Both the position numbers and the translations under genes were made by a program. Under the pieces are notes generated by a model that worked only from the letters and a program-made list of their open reading frames with translations, ran no database searches and was not told the origin of the DNA. 33,205 nucleotides of DNA from Cellvibrionales bacterium. Lineage in GTDB: Bacteria; Pseudomonadota; Gammaproteobacteria; Pseudomonadales; DT-91. The number at the start of each line of letters is the position of its first letter. Within the stretch, counting starts at the first letter, position 1. Positions 9,190 to 17,892 of this stretch are shown here, piece by piece. The stretch spans positions 1,162-34,366 of the forward strand of contig JAPOUS010000074.1 in NCBI GenBank assembly GCA_026708525.1. The letters run 5' to 3'.

Positions 9190-10269
9190 TCAGAAAAGTT
9201 TGTTGGGTTGAGAGTTTATTTTTATTAAATCATACTCCCTTATAAAATCATTTAACTCCTCATCTTCTATAGAATTCTTGTTAGGTTGGTTTTGCTTCGT
9301 CAATTGTCTTTTTATATTGCGACCTATAGTCTTCGCCTCTGACTCTGTTGGCGCTGGTGATTTGAGTTTTAGTTCAAATTGTTCAAGTAGCTTCTTTATC
9401 GCTTCTTCTATAGTTATAGAGACTTTCTTTGTTTTACTTGAAGACGCTCTGGGAAGGGAGTTACACCTATTATTGTTAGAATTGCTTGGTGGTGGGCCTG
9501 TTCTCCGAAGTGATAGAAATCTATTAACGGGAGGATATTTTGATGGTAAGTCCATTTCGTTAGGAAAATTTAAACTATCAGTGGTATTGCTTAATGGTGA
9601 GGTAGATGTCTTCGCATCATCACATTTTTTAGTTCTATTGCGTTTCTTTAGTATTGAGAAAGGGTTGGTAATTAAAAAAGTCTGCTTTTTACCATTTATA
9701 TGTTTTTTTACCTTTGAGCATGTTTTGGGAGGTGAATTACGCTTATTTGAATTAAACGTATTAGTATGAGGGCTGCTTAATGCTGAGAGGTCAGCTTTGG
9801 GACTATTTACATATACTATGTCTTCTTGTATTTGATTCTCATCAGCATATATTGCAAGGTACTTAATTTTATCGAATAATTCTTTATTGTGCTCTGTATC
9901 ATAACTCACCCCAATAATTCCTGTGTTTATTAAGACATTTTCTGTCTTGATCTTTATCAGGTCTTTCTCATCCATTGACTCATCGAAAAAGTTACCTATT
10001 TTTGCTTGATGACTTAAATATACTAATACATGGTTGGCTTTTATTACTAATGATTCATCTTCATTCTGAGGGGCAATCTTTTCTGTTTCATCTGTGGGTA
10101 AAAAAAAGCGATCCTTTTCCTTTCTTTTATTTTGAATGAGTGCCCAAAGTGCAAGTCGAGCTAGCTGAAGATTGGTTGAATCTCCTGCAAAGGTAGTCAT
10201 GACAATAAATAATATAATGATACTAATGGAATAGGTAGAGGGCTTCATTGAGGGGTCGAATTTTGCCAT
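9190..10269 (-). CDS. Exported/secreted orphan protein, Lys/Asn/Ser-rich, unknown function
   Basis: 359-aa ORF; N-terminal hydrophobic segment YSISIIILFIVMTTFAGDS resembles a signal peptide. Basic low-complexity middle region and helical C-terminus. No family recognised. Confidence 0.6.
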   Translation of the reverse strand: MAKFDPSMKPSTYSISIIILFIVMTTFAGDSTNLQLARLALWALIQNKRKEKDRFFLPTDETEKIAPQNEDESLVIKANHVLVYLSHQAKIGNFFDESMDEKDLIKIKTENVLINTGIIGVSYDTEHNKELFDKIKYLAIYADENQIQEDIVYVNSPKADLSALSSPHTNTFNSNKRNSPPKTCSKVKKHINGKKQTFLITNPFSILKKRNRTKKCDDAKTSTSPLSNTTDSLNFPNEMDLPSKYPPVNRFLSLRRTGPPPSNSNNNRCNSLPRASSSKTKKVSITIEEAIKKLLEQFELKLKSPAPTESEAKTIGRNIKRQLTKQNQPNKNSIEDEELNDFIREYDLIKINSQPNKLF

Positions 10270-10374
10270 TTGTTTGAAGGATTTAGACTGACTGTTTCAA
10301 TTAAATTCCTTTCAATAGGTAGATTGTTGAATTTTCTATTCTGATTGAAAACGTCAATAAGGATTTTGAAAAAG

Positions 10375-10389
10375 CCCCTTGCTAAGGGG
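10375..10389 (-). terminator. Terminator-like hairpin CCCCTTAGCAAGGGG-CTTTTTC read on the minus strand
   Basis: 6-bp GC-rich stem with 3-nt loop followed by a T-rich tract on the minus strand. Located between divergent genes. Confidence 0.45.
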
Positions 10390-10439
10390 GGTAAACACGC
10401 GTATAAATCGGCCTTAAAATCAATAAAGAGTGATGTGAT

Positions 10440-11111
10440 ATGAGTCAGGCAATAGGTTCCATTGCTATTTTAGGCGGTACAGGTGCGCTAGGCGGCGGTT
10501 TGGCGAGACGTTGGTCAAAGGCAGGTTTTGATGTCATTATTGGTTCGCGCACCCTTGATAAAGCCCAAGAGGCGGTTGCTGAACTTAAGAAGTCGTTAGG
10601 TGAAGATATAAAAGTAAAAGTAGCGGCTAAGGATAATGTCAGCGCAGCAAAGGCTGCGGATTTAGTTGTTTTGACTGTGCCTTATGCACATCATGCAAGC
10701 ACACTTGAATCAGTCAAAGCGAATGTTCAGGGTAAAGTCTTGATTGATGTGACTGTCCCTTTACGCCCACCCAAAGTTGGTACTGTTCAATTGCCAGAGG
10801 CAGGAAGCGCCGCTACAGAAGCACAAGCCCTTTTAGGTGCAGAGGTTAAAGTGGTTTCAGCTTTTCAAAATGTTGCGGCCGATCACTTAAATAGCGATCG
10901 TGAGATTGATTGCGATGTTTTAGTAGCTGGCAATGACAAAGAAGCACGCCAGTTAGTCTTAGGGCTTGTTGAAGCAGCGGGCATGAAAGGTTTCTCGATT
11001 GGCCCTGTTGCCAACTCTGCTGCCTCTGAAGCATTAACTTCTGTGTTGATTCAAATCAACCGTCAATTCAAATGCCATGCAGGTATTAAAATTTCAGGTT
11101 TACCTGAATAA
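10440..11111 (+). CDS. npdG: NADPH-dependent F420 reductase (F420:NADP oxidoreductase)
   Basis: IAILGGTGALGGGLARRWSKAGFDVIIGSR Rossmann motif, TVPYAHHASTLESVK, FQNVAADHL, SEALTSVLIQINR; NPDG/Fno-like. Immediately upstream of cofE. Confidence 0.88.
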   Translation: MSQAIGSIAILGGTGALGGGLARRWSKAGFDVIIGSRTLDKAQEAVAELKKSLGEDIKVKVAAKDNVSAAKAADLVVLTVPYAHHASTLESVKANVQGKVLIDVTVPLRPPKVGTVQLPEAGSAATEAQALLGAEVKVVSAFQNVAADHLNSDREIDCDVLVAGNDKEARQLVLGLVEAAGMKGFSIGPVANSAASEALTSVLIQINRQFKCHAGIKISGLPE

Positions 11112-11116
11112 TCGTT

Positions 11117-11869
11117 ATGGAATGTATAGCGGTTAAAAACTTTCCTGAGGTGTTGCCGGGTGATGACCTAGCTGCACTGTTGATTCAATCCCTTGAGCAT
11201 CAGGGGTTGGTTTTGGGTGAGGGTGATATTGTTGCCATGGCACAAAAAATCGTCTCTAAAGCCGAAAACCGTTATGCCGTGTTAGATGAAGTTAAGCCTT
11301 CAGATGAAGCGCTTGCGCTTGCAAAAGAAATCGATAAAGACCCTAGTATTACACAGCTGATTTTAGATGAGTCCGTTGAGATTGTGCGTAAACGTCCTGG
11401 CGTGGTGATTGTTGAACACAATCAAGGCTATGTGCACGCCAATGCGGGGATTGATCGTTCCAACTTACCTGCATCAAATAAAGAGCGTGTACTGTTATTG
11501 CCTGTGGATGCTAATAAAAGCGCGAGCGAGCTCAATGATCGGCTATCCTGGCATTTTGGTTGTCAGTTGGGTGTGATAATCAATGACAGTGCTGGGCGCG
11601 CTTGGCGTAATGGGACGCAAGGCTTTGCGATTGGTATCGCAGGTTTTAATCCGCTGATTGACTTGATCGGTAAGCCTGATCGCAGTGGCCGTGTGATGGA
11701 AACAACCCAAGTTGCGGTAGGGGATGAACTGGCCGCCGCCGCATCTTTTATCATGGGGCAAGCAGATGAAGGAACACCCGTGGTTGTGATTAAAGGCGCT
11801 AAGGTTGAGTTAGGTGTTTTTGATGCCAAATGTTTGATCCGTGAGAAGCGATTTGATCTTTTCCGTTAG
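11117..11869 (+). CDS. cofE: Coenzyme F420-0:L-glutamate ligase
   Basis: GDDLAALL, VAMAQKIVSKAENR, VEHNQGYVHANAGIDRSN, NDSAGRAWRNGTQGFAIGIAG; stand-alone CofE without an FbiB C-terminal domain. Confidence 0.92.
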   Translation: MECIAVKNFPEVLPGDDLAALLIQSLEHQGLVLGEGDIVAMAQKIVSKAENRYAVLDEVKPSDEALALAKEIDKDPSITQLILDESVEIVRKRPGVVIVEHNQGYVHANAGIDRSNLPASNKERVLLLPVDANKSASELNDRLSWHFGCQLGVIINDSAGRAWRNGTQGFAIGIAGFNPLIDLIGKPDRSGRVMETTQVAVGDELAAAASFIMGQADEGTPVVVIKGAKVELGVFDAKCLIREKRFDLFR

Positions 11870-11878
11870 GGGGTACTT

Positions 11879-12808
11879 TTGTCTGTTCTTGCCTTAAGCG
11901 GTGGTGTTGGCGGTGCTAAATTAGTACGGGGGCTATCACATCAATTACCAGCCGAGTCACTGAGCATCATTGCCAATACAGGTGATGATGGGATTCATTC
12001 AGGCCTTTTGGTGTGCCCAGATATTGATACCTTGATTTATACCTTATCTGGTCAAAGTCATCCTGAACAAGGGTGGGGGCTTGCTGGTGAATCGTGGCAG
12101 GTTTTTGATCGGTTGGGTGAGCTTGGTGGTGAGACTTGGTTTCGATTAGGTGATAAAGACATCGCTACGCATTTATTTCGTGCAGAGAAAATACAGCAAG
12201 GGTTAAGCCTTACCCAAGTCACTCGGGCGCTCTGTCTTGCTCATAATATTGCACCTAATATACTGCCCATGTGTGATGAGTTGTTTCAGACCAAAGTCAT
12301 CACGCAAGATGGCCGTACGTTAGATTTTCATGAATATTTTGTTAAAGAGCAGTGTGGGCCTCGAGTTGAGTCAATAGCATTTATAGGTAACCCAAGCTTA
12401 TCGTCTGATGTTGAAGCAGCCATTATGCAGACAGGCGCTTTAATCATTTGCCCATCGAACCCGTTTTTAAGTATTGATCCTATTCTTCAGGTGCCGGGCT
12501 TGCAGTCTTTGATTACTGAGCGCATCGAAAAACGTCTGGTGGTTTCGCCCATTATCAACGGACAAGCCATTAAAGGGCCGACAGCTAAGTTAATGCAAGA
12601 GTTAGCACTGCCTGTGACTAACGAAAGTGTGGCCAAAAAGTACCAATCCATAGCTACTCATATGATCATTGATAATCAAGATGCTGTTGATAAAAACCTA
12701 TTAGAATCCATGGGGTTAAAGGTCTTAGTCACCAATACATTGATGCAAACACTGGCAGACAAAAAACAACTGGCATCAGACGTGCTGGGTTTTCTGGGTG
12801 TGAAATGA
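11879..12808 (+). CDS. cofD: CofD/FbiA-type phospholactate (or analogue) transferase of F420 biosynthesis
   Basis: LALSGGVGGAKLVRGL, IANTGDDGIHSGLLVCPDIDTLIYTLSG, CPSNPFLSIDPILQVPG. TTG start with AGGGGG upstream. Confidence 0.92.
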   Translation: MSVLALSGGVGGAKLVRGLSHQLPAESLSIIANTGDDGIHSGLLVCPDIDTLIYTLSGQSHPEQGWGLAGESWQVFDRLGELGGETWFRLGDKDIATHLFRAEKIQQGLSLTQVTRALCLAHNIAPNILPMCDELFQTKVITQDGRTLDFHEYFVKEQCGPRVESIAFIGNPSLSSDVEAAIMQTGALIICPSNPFLSIDPILQVPGLQSLITERIEKRLVVSPIINGQAIKGPTAKLMQELALPVTNESVAKKYQSIATHMIIDNQDAVDKNLLESMGLKVLVTNTLMQTLADKKQLASDVLGFLGVK

Positions 12809-13461
12809 TCACTGCAATCGTTCCCATTCGTCGTTTCGAATCAGGCAAAACTCGCTTGGAGGGTGTGTTAACGTCAGACGATCGATCATTGCTGATTCAA
12901 ACAATGGCATCACAGGTTATCAATTGTTTAGAGAGGGCATCAAGCATCGATCAGGTGATGATTGTCACTAAAGATCCTGAGGTGCTCGAAGCCTATCAAA
13001 GCAAGAAGGTGAAAGGGGTTATTGAGCAGCCCAATGATACGCTAAACTCAGCCCTTAATAGGGCAATGGATCAATTGAGTTGTGAGCTCCCTCAGGGGTC
13101 AAATCAACAAGTGCTACTGATTCATGGCGATTTGCCATTGATTTCAATGGAGGCTGTGGACTTTTTTACCAAGCATCAAAGCGATGGCATCGTCATTAAC
13201 CCTTGTCATTTAGGGCTCGGCACCAATGCCTTGATGATGCCTCTTGCCAAGAGAATTCCGTTGTTTTTCGGTGAGCGAAGTTTTCATAAACACCTTGTCA
13301 ATGCAAAAGCGTTAGGCTTTGCTACGCGAATTGTCTCAATTTATGACATCGCGATGGATATGGACACAAAAAGCGACTGGGTTACTTTACAATCCTTTGG
13401 GGTTGCAACAGACTCCATGAATTTATTCGATAGGCTGATAATAACTAAAGACAATGGCTAG
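12805..13461 (+). CDS. cofC: CofC/FbiD-type guanylyltransferase of F420 biosynthesis
   Basis: IVPIRRFESGKTRLEGVLTSDDRSLL, LLIHGDLPLIS, CHLGLGTNALMM. ATGA overlap with cofD. Confidence 0.88.
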   Translation: MITAIVPIRRFESGKTRLEGVLTSDDRSLLIQTMASQVINCLERASSIDQVMIVTKDPEVLEAYQSKKVKGVIEQPNDTLNSALNRAMDQLSCELPQGSNQQVLLIHGDLPLISMEAVDFFTKHQSDGIVINPCHLGLGTNALMMPLAKRIPLFFGERSFHKHLVNAKALGFATRIVSIYDIAMDMDTKSDWVTLQSFGVATDSMNLFDRLIITKDNG

Positions 13462-15862
13462 ACTTAATGAAACATTTTCATCATTGATCGATCTTGCCGA
13501 AAATCCATTCGATGAGTTGGCGTCCTATCGATTAAGCAAAGCGGGGTTAACCTCGCTTGCTGATTTTACTGATACCCTTTTAGTGATGCAGCTAGCCGCT
13601 AAAATACGCGATTGCAAGCACTCTCAGACCATCAGCTATTCTAAAAATGTGTTTATCCCCCTGACTCACCTTTGTCGTGATGTGTGCCATTATTGCACCT
13701 TTGCCAAAACCCCTAAATTTATCGAAAAGCCCTTTATTCCTGTGGATGACATTATTGCAACGGTTAACAATGCAAAAAACATCGGGTGCAAAGAAGTCTT
13801 GTTTACCTTAGGTGAAAAGCCTGAGCTTAGGTATAAAACCGCTAGAGACGCCCTGGATCAAATGGGCTTTGCCACGACTATTGATTATGTCGCGCATGTT
13901 GCCGAGCAGGTTGTTGAGCAAACAGGACTTATGCCGCACTTAAACCCAGGCACTATGACCCTTGAAGAAATTAAAAAGCTAAGGCCTTATGCTGGATCGA
14001 TGGGCATTATGTTGGAGTCTGTGTCCGATCGATTGTGTGAAAAAGGCATGCCACATTATGGTTCGCCAGACAAAGCGCCTAAAGTGCGATTGGAGACGAT
14101 ACGTGATGCCGGCATCGCTAAGGTGCCTTTTACTACAGGTATATTAATTGGTATAGGTGAAACACGTTTGGAGCGCTTAGAAGCGCTAATGGCGATTCGA
14201 GACCTACACGACGAGTATGGTCATATTCAAGAAGTCATTATTCAGAACTTCCGCGCTAAACCCAATACTATTATGCATAATGCACCAGAACCGGATTTAA
14301 ATGAATTATTGTGGACGCTTTCTGCTGCTCGCTTAATTCTCGGTACGGCGATCTCAGTTCAGGTGCCTCCAAACCTTAGCCCAGGTATTCTTAGTCAACT
14401 GGTTGATGCGGGCATTGATGATTGGGGTGGCGTATCGCCTGTGACGCCTGATTTTGTTAACCCTGAAGCCCCTTGGCCTGAGATAGTAACACTCAGTGAG
14501 CAAACGGCAATTGCGGGTAAAGCTCTCGTTGAACGAATGACACTTCACCCTGACTATATTAAAGATTATCACACATGGTTAGATGTAGGCTTGCATAAGC
14601 ATGTTTTACCCTTTGTTGACGCCCAAGGGCTTGTTAAAGAAGATCATTGGTTGCCAGGGTTGAGTCAGGTCACCCCTAGTTTACATGTGCCTCAATCAGC
14701 GAGTGTTAGCCCTGATGTTGCTGCGATTTTAGCGGAGCACCAAGTGAGTAGTGAATTATCTCAAGCGGCTATCGTTCGTCTGTTCGAGTCACGGGGGGCA
14801 GATTTTGAAGCGGTCTGTGATTATGCTGATCAGCTAAGGCACAGGCTTTCTGGCGATCAAGTCAGTTATGTTATTAACCGAAATATTAACTACACCAATA
14901 TTTGTTATTTTAACTGTAAATTTTGCGCCTTTTCGAAAGGCAAGCGGCATGAAAACCTTCGCGGTAAGCCGTATAAAATTTCATTAGATGAGATTGAGCG
15001 GCGTGTTATCGAAGCCGATCAAAAAGGGGCCAGTGAGATTACGCTTCAAGGCGGCATCCACCCCGATTATGACGGCAATACCTATTTGGATATATGCCGA
15101 GCCGTTAAATCTGCAACACCTGATATGCATATTCATGGGTTTACTCCTCTAGAAATTTGGCAGGGCGCTGAAACGCTGGGTCTGTCGATCACTGACTATC
15201 TCAAACAATTAAAAGCCGCCGGATTAGATACCATTCCAGGAACGGCAGCAGAGGTTTTGAGTGATGAAGTCCGTGATGTGTTGTGTTCGGACAAGATCAA
15301 TACAGGGCAGTGGCTCTATGTGATGGAGCAAGCGCATAATTTGGGTATTCGAAGTACCTCAACAATCATGTTTGGCCATATTGAGGGATATCAGCATTGG
15401 GCCGAGCATTTGATTGCGTTGCGCGAATTACAGAAAAAAACGCAGGGTTTTACAGAGCTTGTACCTTTACCTTTTGTTGCCGAGCAATCACCGATTTTTT
15501 ATCGTGGGCAATCACGTAAAGGGCCATCATTTCGAGAGTCCATCCTTATGCATGCAGTTTCTCGCATCGCGCTTGCGGGTTTCATCGATAACATTCAAGC
15601 CTCTTGGGTCAAGCTTGGCGTAGAAGGTGCTAAGATGGCCTTAAACGCAGGGGCGAATGACCTGGGCGGTACTTTAATGAACGAAACCATTACCAAATCG
15701 GCGGGAGCGACCCATGGCCAGGAAGTGACGGCAGATGAAATGGCACGCATTATTAAAAGCATTCATCGAGTGCCAAGACTTCGAAACACCCTATACGAAA
15801 CTCGTCAAAGGCACCACGCTTCAGAAAAATTAGAGCAAATTTCAGCTGTGTCGATACAGTAA
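13454..15862 (+). CDS. fbiC: FbiC: fused CofG/CofH 7,8-didemethyl-8-hydroxy-5-deazariboflavin (FO) synthase
   Basis: 802 aa with two radical-SAM cysteine motifs: CRDVCHYC (CofG half) and CYFNCKFC (CofH half). Confidence 0.95.
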   Translation: MARLNETFSSLIDLAENPFDELASYRLSKAGLTSLADFTDTLLVMQLAAKIRDCKHSQTISYSKNVFIPLTHLCRDVCHYCTFAKTPKFIEKPFIPVDDIIATVNNAKNIGCKEVLFTLGEKPELRYKTARDALDQMGFATTIDYVAHVAEQVVEQTGLMPHLNPGTMTLEEIKKLRPYAGSMGIMLESVSDRLCEKGMPHYGSPDKAPKVRLETIRDAGIAKVPFTTGILIGIGETRLERLEALMAIRDLHDEYGHIQEVIIQNFRAKPNTIMHNAPEPDLNELLWTLSAARLILGTAISVQVPPNLSPGILSQLVDAGIDDWGGVSPVTPDFVNPEAPWPEIVTLSEQTAIAGKALVERMTLHPDYIKDYHTWLDVGLHKHVLPFVDAQGLVKEDHWLPGLSQVTPSLHVPQSASVSPDVAAILAEHQVSSELSQAAIVRLFESRGADFEAVCDYADQLRHRLSGDQVSYVINRNINYTNICYFNCKFCAFSKGKRHENLRGKPYKISLDEIERRVIEADQKGASEITLQGGIHPDYDGNTYLDICRAVKSATPDMHIHGFTPLEIWQGAETLGLSITDYLKQLKAAGLDTIPGTAAEVLSDEVRDVLCSDKINTGQWLYVMEQAHNLGIRSTSTIMFGHIEGYQHWAEHLIALRELQKKTQGFTELVPLPFVAEQSPIFYRGQSRKGPSFRESILMHAVSRIALAGFIDNIQASWVKLGVEGAKMALNAGANDLGGTLMNETITKSAGATHGQEVTADEMARIIKSIHRVPRLRNTLYETRQRHHASEKLEQISAVSIQ

Positions 15863-15867
15863 TCGTA

Positions 15868-16380
15868 TTAGCCTTTAACGTCTTTCGCACTTTGGCTACA
15901 TATAATTTTGTCTCGCGTTAAAAAGCCTTCAGCAGCATTAAGGTTGCGTTTATTTTCTATCGCAGCGACATGTATTTCGATAAGAAAACACAAAAATGCA
16001 CCAACTAAGCTTATCATACACGCAATGAAGGCAAGAGAGATGATGATGCCTAAGTGTGTAGGGATAAAGTTGCCTAAAAAGATCACGATAATCACCAGAC
16101 AGAGTAAAATAGCACTGGTAATTGCTAATCGCATGGCAATGTTAATGCTCTTACCTCGTTTGAGAAGGCTGATCATTTCCAGCCGAATGGGCAGATGCAC
16201 TTCAAAGGTATCTGCTTCCAGGGATTGGGATTCTAACTTTCTGCCTCTGTCGACAATGCGATTCAGGCGTGTTGTCAACACACCGAGGAGCGCACAAATA
16301 CCTGCCAGCATAAAAACGGGGGCAATGGATATTTGAATCGCATGGGCTAATTGCGTGGTATCTATATCAGTGACAACCAT
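15868..16380 (-). CDS. DUF2721-like small membrane protein
   Basis: 170 aa with three hydrophobic segments (ISIAPVFMLAGICALLGVLTTRLNRIVDR...; LVIIVIFLGNFI; GAFLCFLIEIHVA). Confidence 0.65.
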   Translation of the reverse strand: MVVTDIDTTQLAHAIQISIAPVFMLAGICALLGVLTTRLNRIVDRGRKLESQSLEADTFEVHLPIRLEMISLLKRGKSINIAMRLAITSAILLCLVIIVIFLGNFIPTHLGIIISLAFIACMISLVGAFLCFLIEIHVAAIENKRNLNAAEGFLTRDKIICSQSAKDVKG

Positions 16381-16514
16381 GAATGCTCCAACATCAATAG
16401 ACCGTATACTTTAGATGGTAAAATGGATGTTAAATTCAATAAATTCAATGTAATGGCGCAATTAAGAGCGGTGGTGTATGATGCGATCTAAAGAAAATCA
16501 ATCGAGACACAAAT

Positions 16515-17873
16515 TTGATCATCAAGTGGCTTAAAGGCAAAAAAGCGGACCCTTCTCAGGAATCTGGCAAAAAGACCAAAGCTTCTGAGGGTAAGCAGTC
16601 GCCATCGTGCAAGAAAAAGCCATCGGCCGCTAAGTCGCCGCCATCTAAAAAAACAAAATCACGAAAAAACCATCGCCCTACATGGGATATCAACACCTTT
16701 GATGTTCCTAGAGTTGAAGGAAAAACGCGATTTCATGATCTAGCCATTCATATTGAATTGATGCAAGCAATCCATAAATCCGGCTTTGATTACTGTACCC
16801 CTATACAAGCTGAAACCTTACCACATACCCTAAAAGGGCAAGATGTGATTGGTAAAGCCCAAACAGGCACAGGCAAAACGGCGGCTTTTTTAATCACGGT
16901 GATGGATCAGCTGTTGTGTCACCCATTGGAATCGAAACGGTATTTATCAGAGCCTCGAGCATTGATTATTGCGCCAACCCGAGAACTCGTAAAACAAATC
17001 GAAGAGGATGCTAAAAAGCTTGGGCAATTTTCTGAGCTGTCGATTGTCTCTCTAGTCGGCGGCGAAAAATTCGAAAAGCAAGAAAACCAACTTCAGCGTG
17101 GCTTTGTTGATATTGTGGTGGCTACGCCCGGTCGCTTGATTGATTTTGTTCAGCAAAAAAAGATTTATTTAGACCGGGTTGAGATTTTGGTATTGGATGA
17201 AGCGGATCGCATGTTAGATATGGGGTTTATTCCGCAGGTTAAACAAATCGTTCGTGCAACGCCGCATAAAGAAAACCGTCAAACCCTTCTGTTTAGCGCA
17301 ACCTTTGATCAGGATATTATCAATCTTAGCAAACAGTGGACCATCGACGCTTACCAGATCGAAGTTGAAGCCGAAACGGTCACTACTGATAACGTCGAAC
17401 AAATCAGCTATATGGTTGCTGATAGTGATAAGGTCGGCATGATCGCAAGGCTTACCAGAGAGGATGACGTAAAACATTGCATCATCTTTACCAACCGAAA
17501 AGATCAATCGCAGACACTCTATGATAAGTTGATTGGCCTTGGGTGTAAGGTAGGTATTTTAACGGGAGATATTCAGCAATCAAAACGAACCCAAACTCTC
17601 AAGCAGTTTAAAGAGGGTAAAGTAAAAGTCTTGATTGCCACAGATGTGGTAGGGCGTGGAATTCATATTGATGGAATAACCCATGTCATTAATTATAACC
17701 TGCCACAAGAGCCTGAAAATTATGTTCATCGCATTGGGCGAACTGGTAGAGCAGGCGCTAAAGGCGTTGCCATCAATTTGATTGGTGAAGAAGACACTTA
17801 TGATGTTGAAACGCTTGAGTCCTACCTGGGGTATAAATTAGACCTTAAGCTGCCGCCTGAGCATTTATTGTAA
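16515..17873 (+). CDS. rhlB: DEAD-box RNA helicase, RhlB-like
   Basis: AQTGTGKTAAF, PTRELVKQ, VLDEADRMLDMGF, SATF, HRIGRTGRAG; basic Lys-rich N-terminus; TTG start. Confidence 0.88.
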   Translation: MIIKWLKGKKADPSQESGKKTKASEGKQSPSCKKKPSAAKSPPSKKTKSRKNHRPTWDINTFDVPRVEGKTRFHDLAIHIELMQAIHKSGFDYCTPIQAETLPHTLKGQDVIGKAQTGTGKTAAFLITVMDQLLCHPLESKRYLSEPRALIIAPTRELVKQIEEDAKKLGQFSELSIVSLVGGEKFEKQENQLQRGFVDIVVATPGRLIDFVQQKKIYLDRVEILVLDEADRMLDMGFIPQVKQIVRATPHKENRQTLLFSATFDQDIINLSKQWTIDAYQIEVEAETVTTDNVEQISYMVADSDKVGMIARLTREDDVKHCIIFTNRKDQSQTLYDKLIGLGCKVGILTGDIQQSKRTQTLKQFKEGKVKVLIATDVVGRGIHIDGITHVINYNLPQEPENYVHRIGRTGRAGAKGVAINLIGEEDTYDVETLESYLGYKLDLKLPPEHLL

Positions 17874-17892
17874 ATGCCAGCGATCGCAGTTG

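Noticed and set aside
9278-9769. 163-aa plus-strand ORF antisense to the orphan
   Set aside because: Composition (F/S/L-rich) typical of an antisense frame to a Lys/Glu/Ser-rich gene; no start context.
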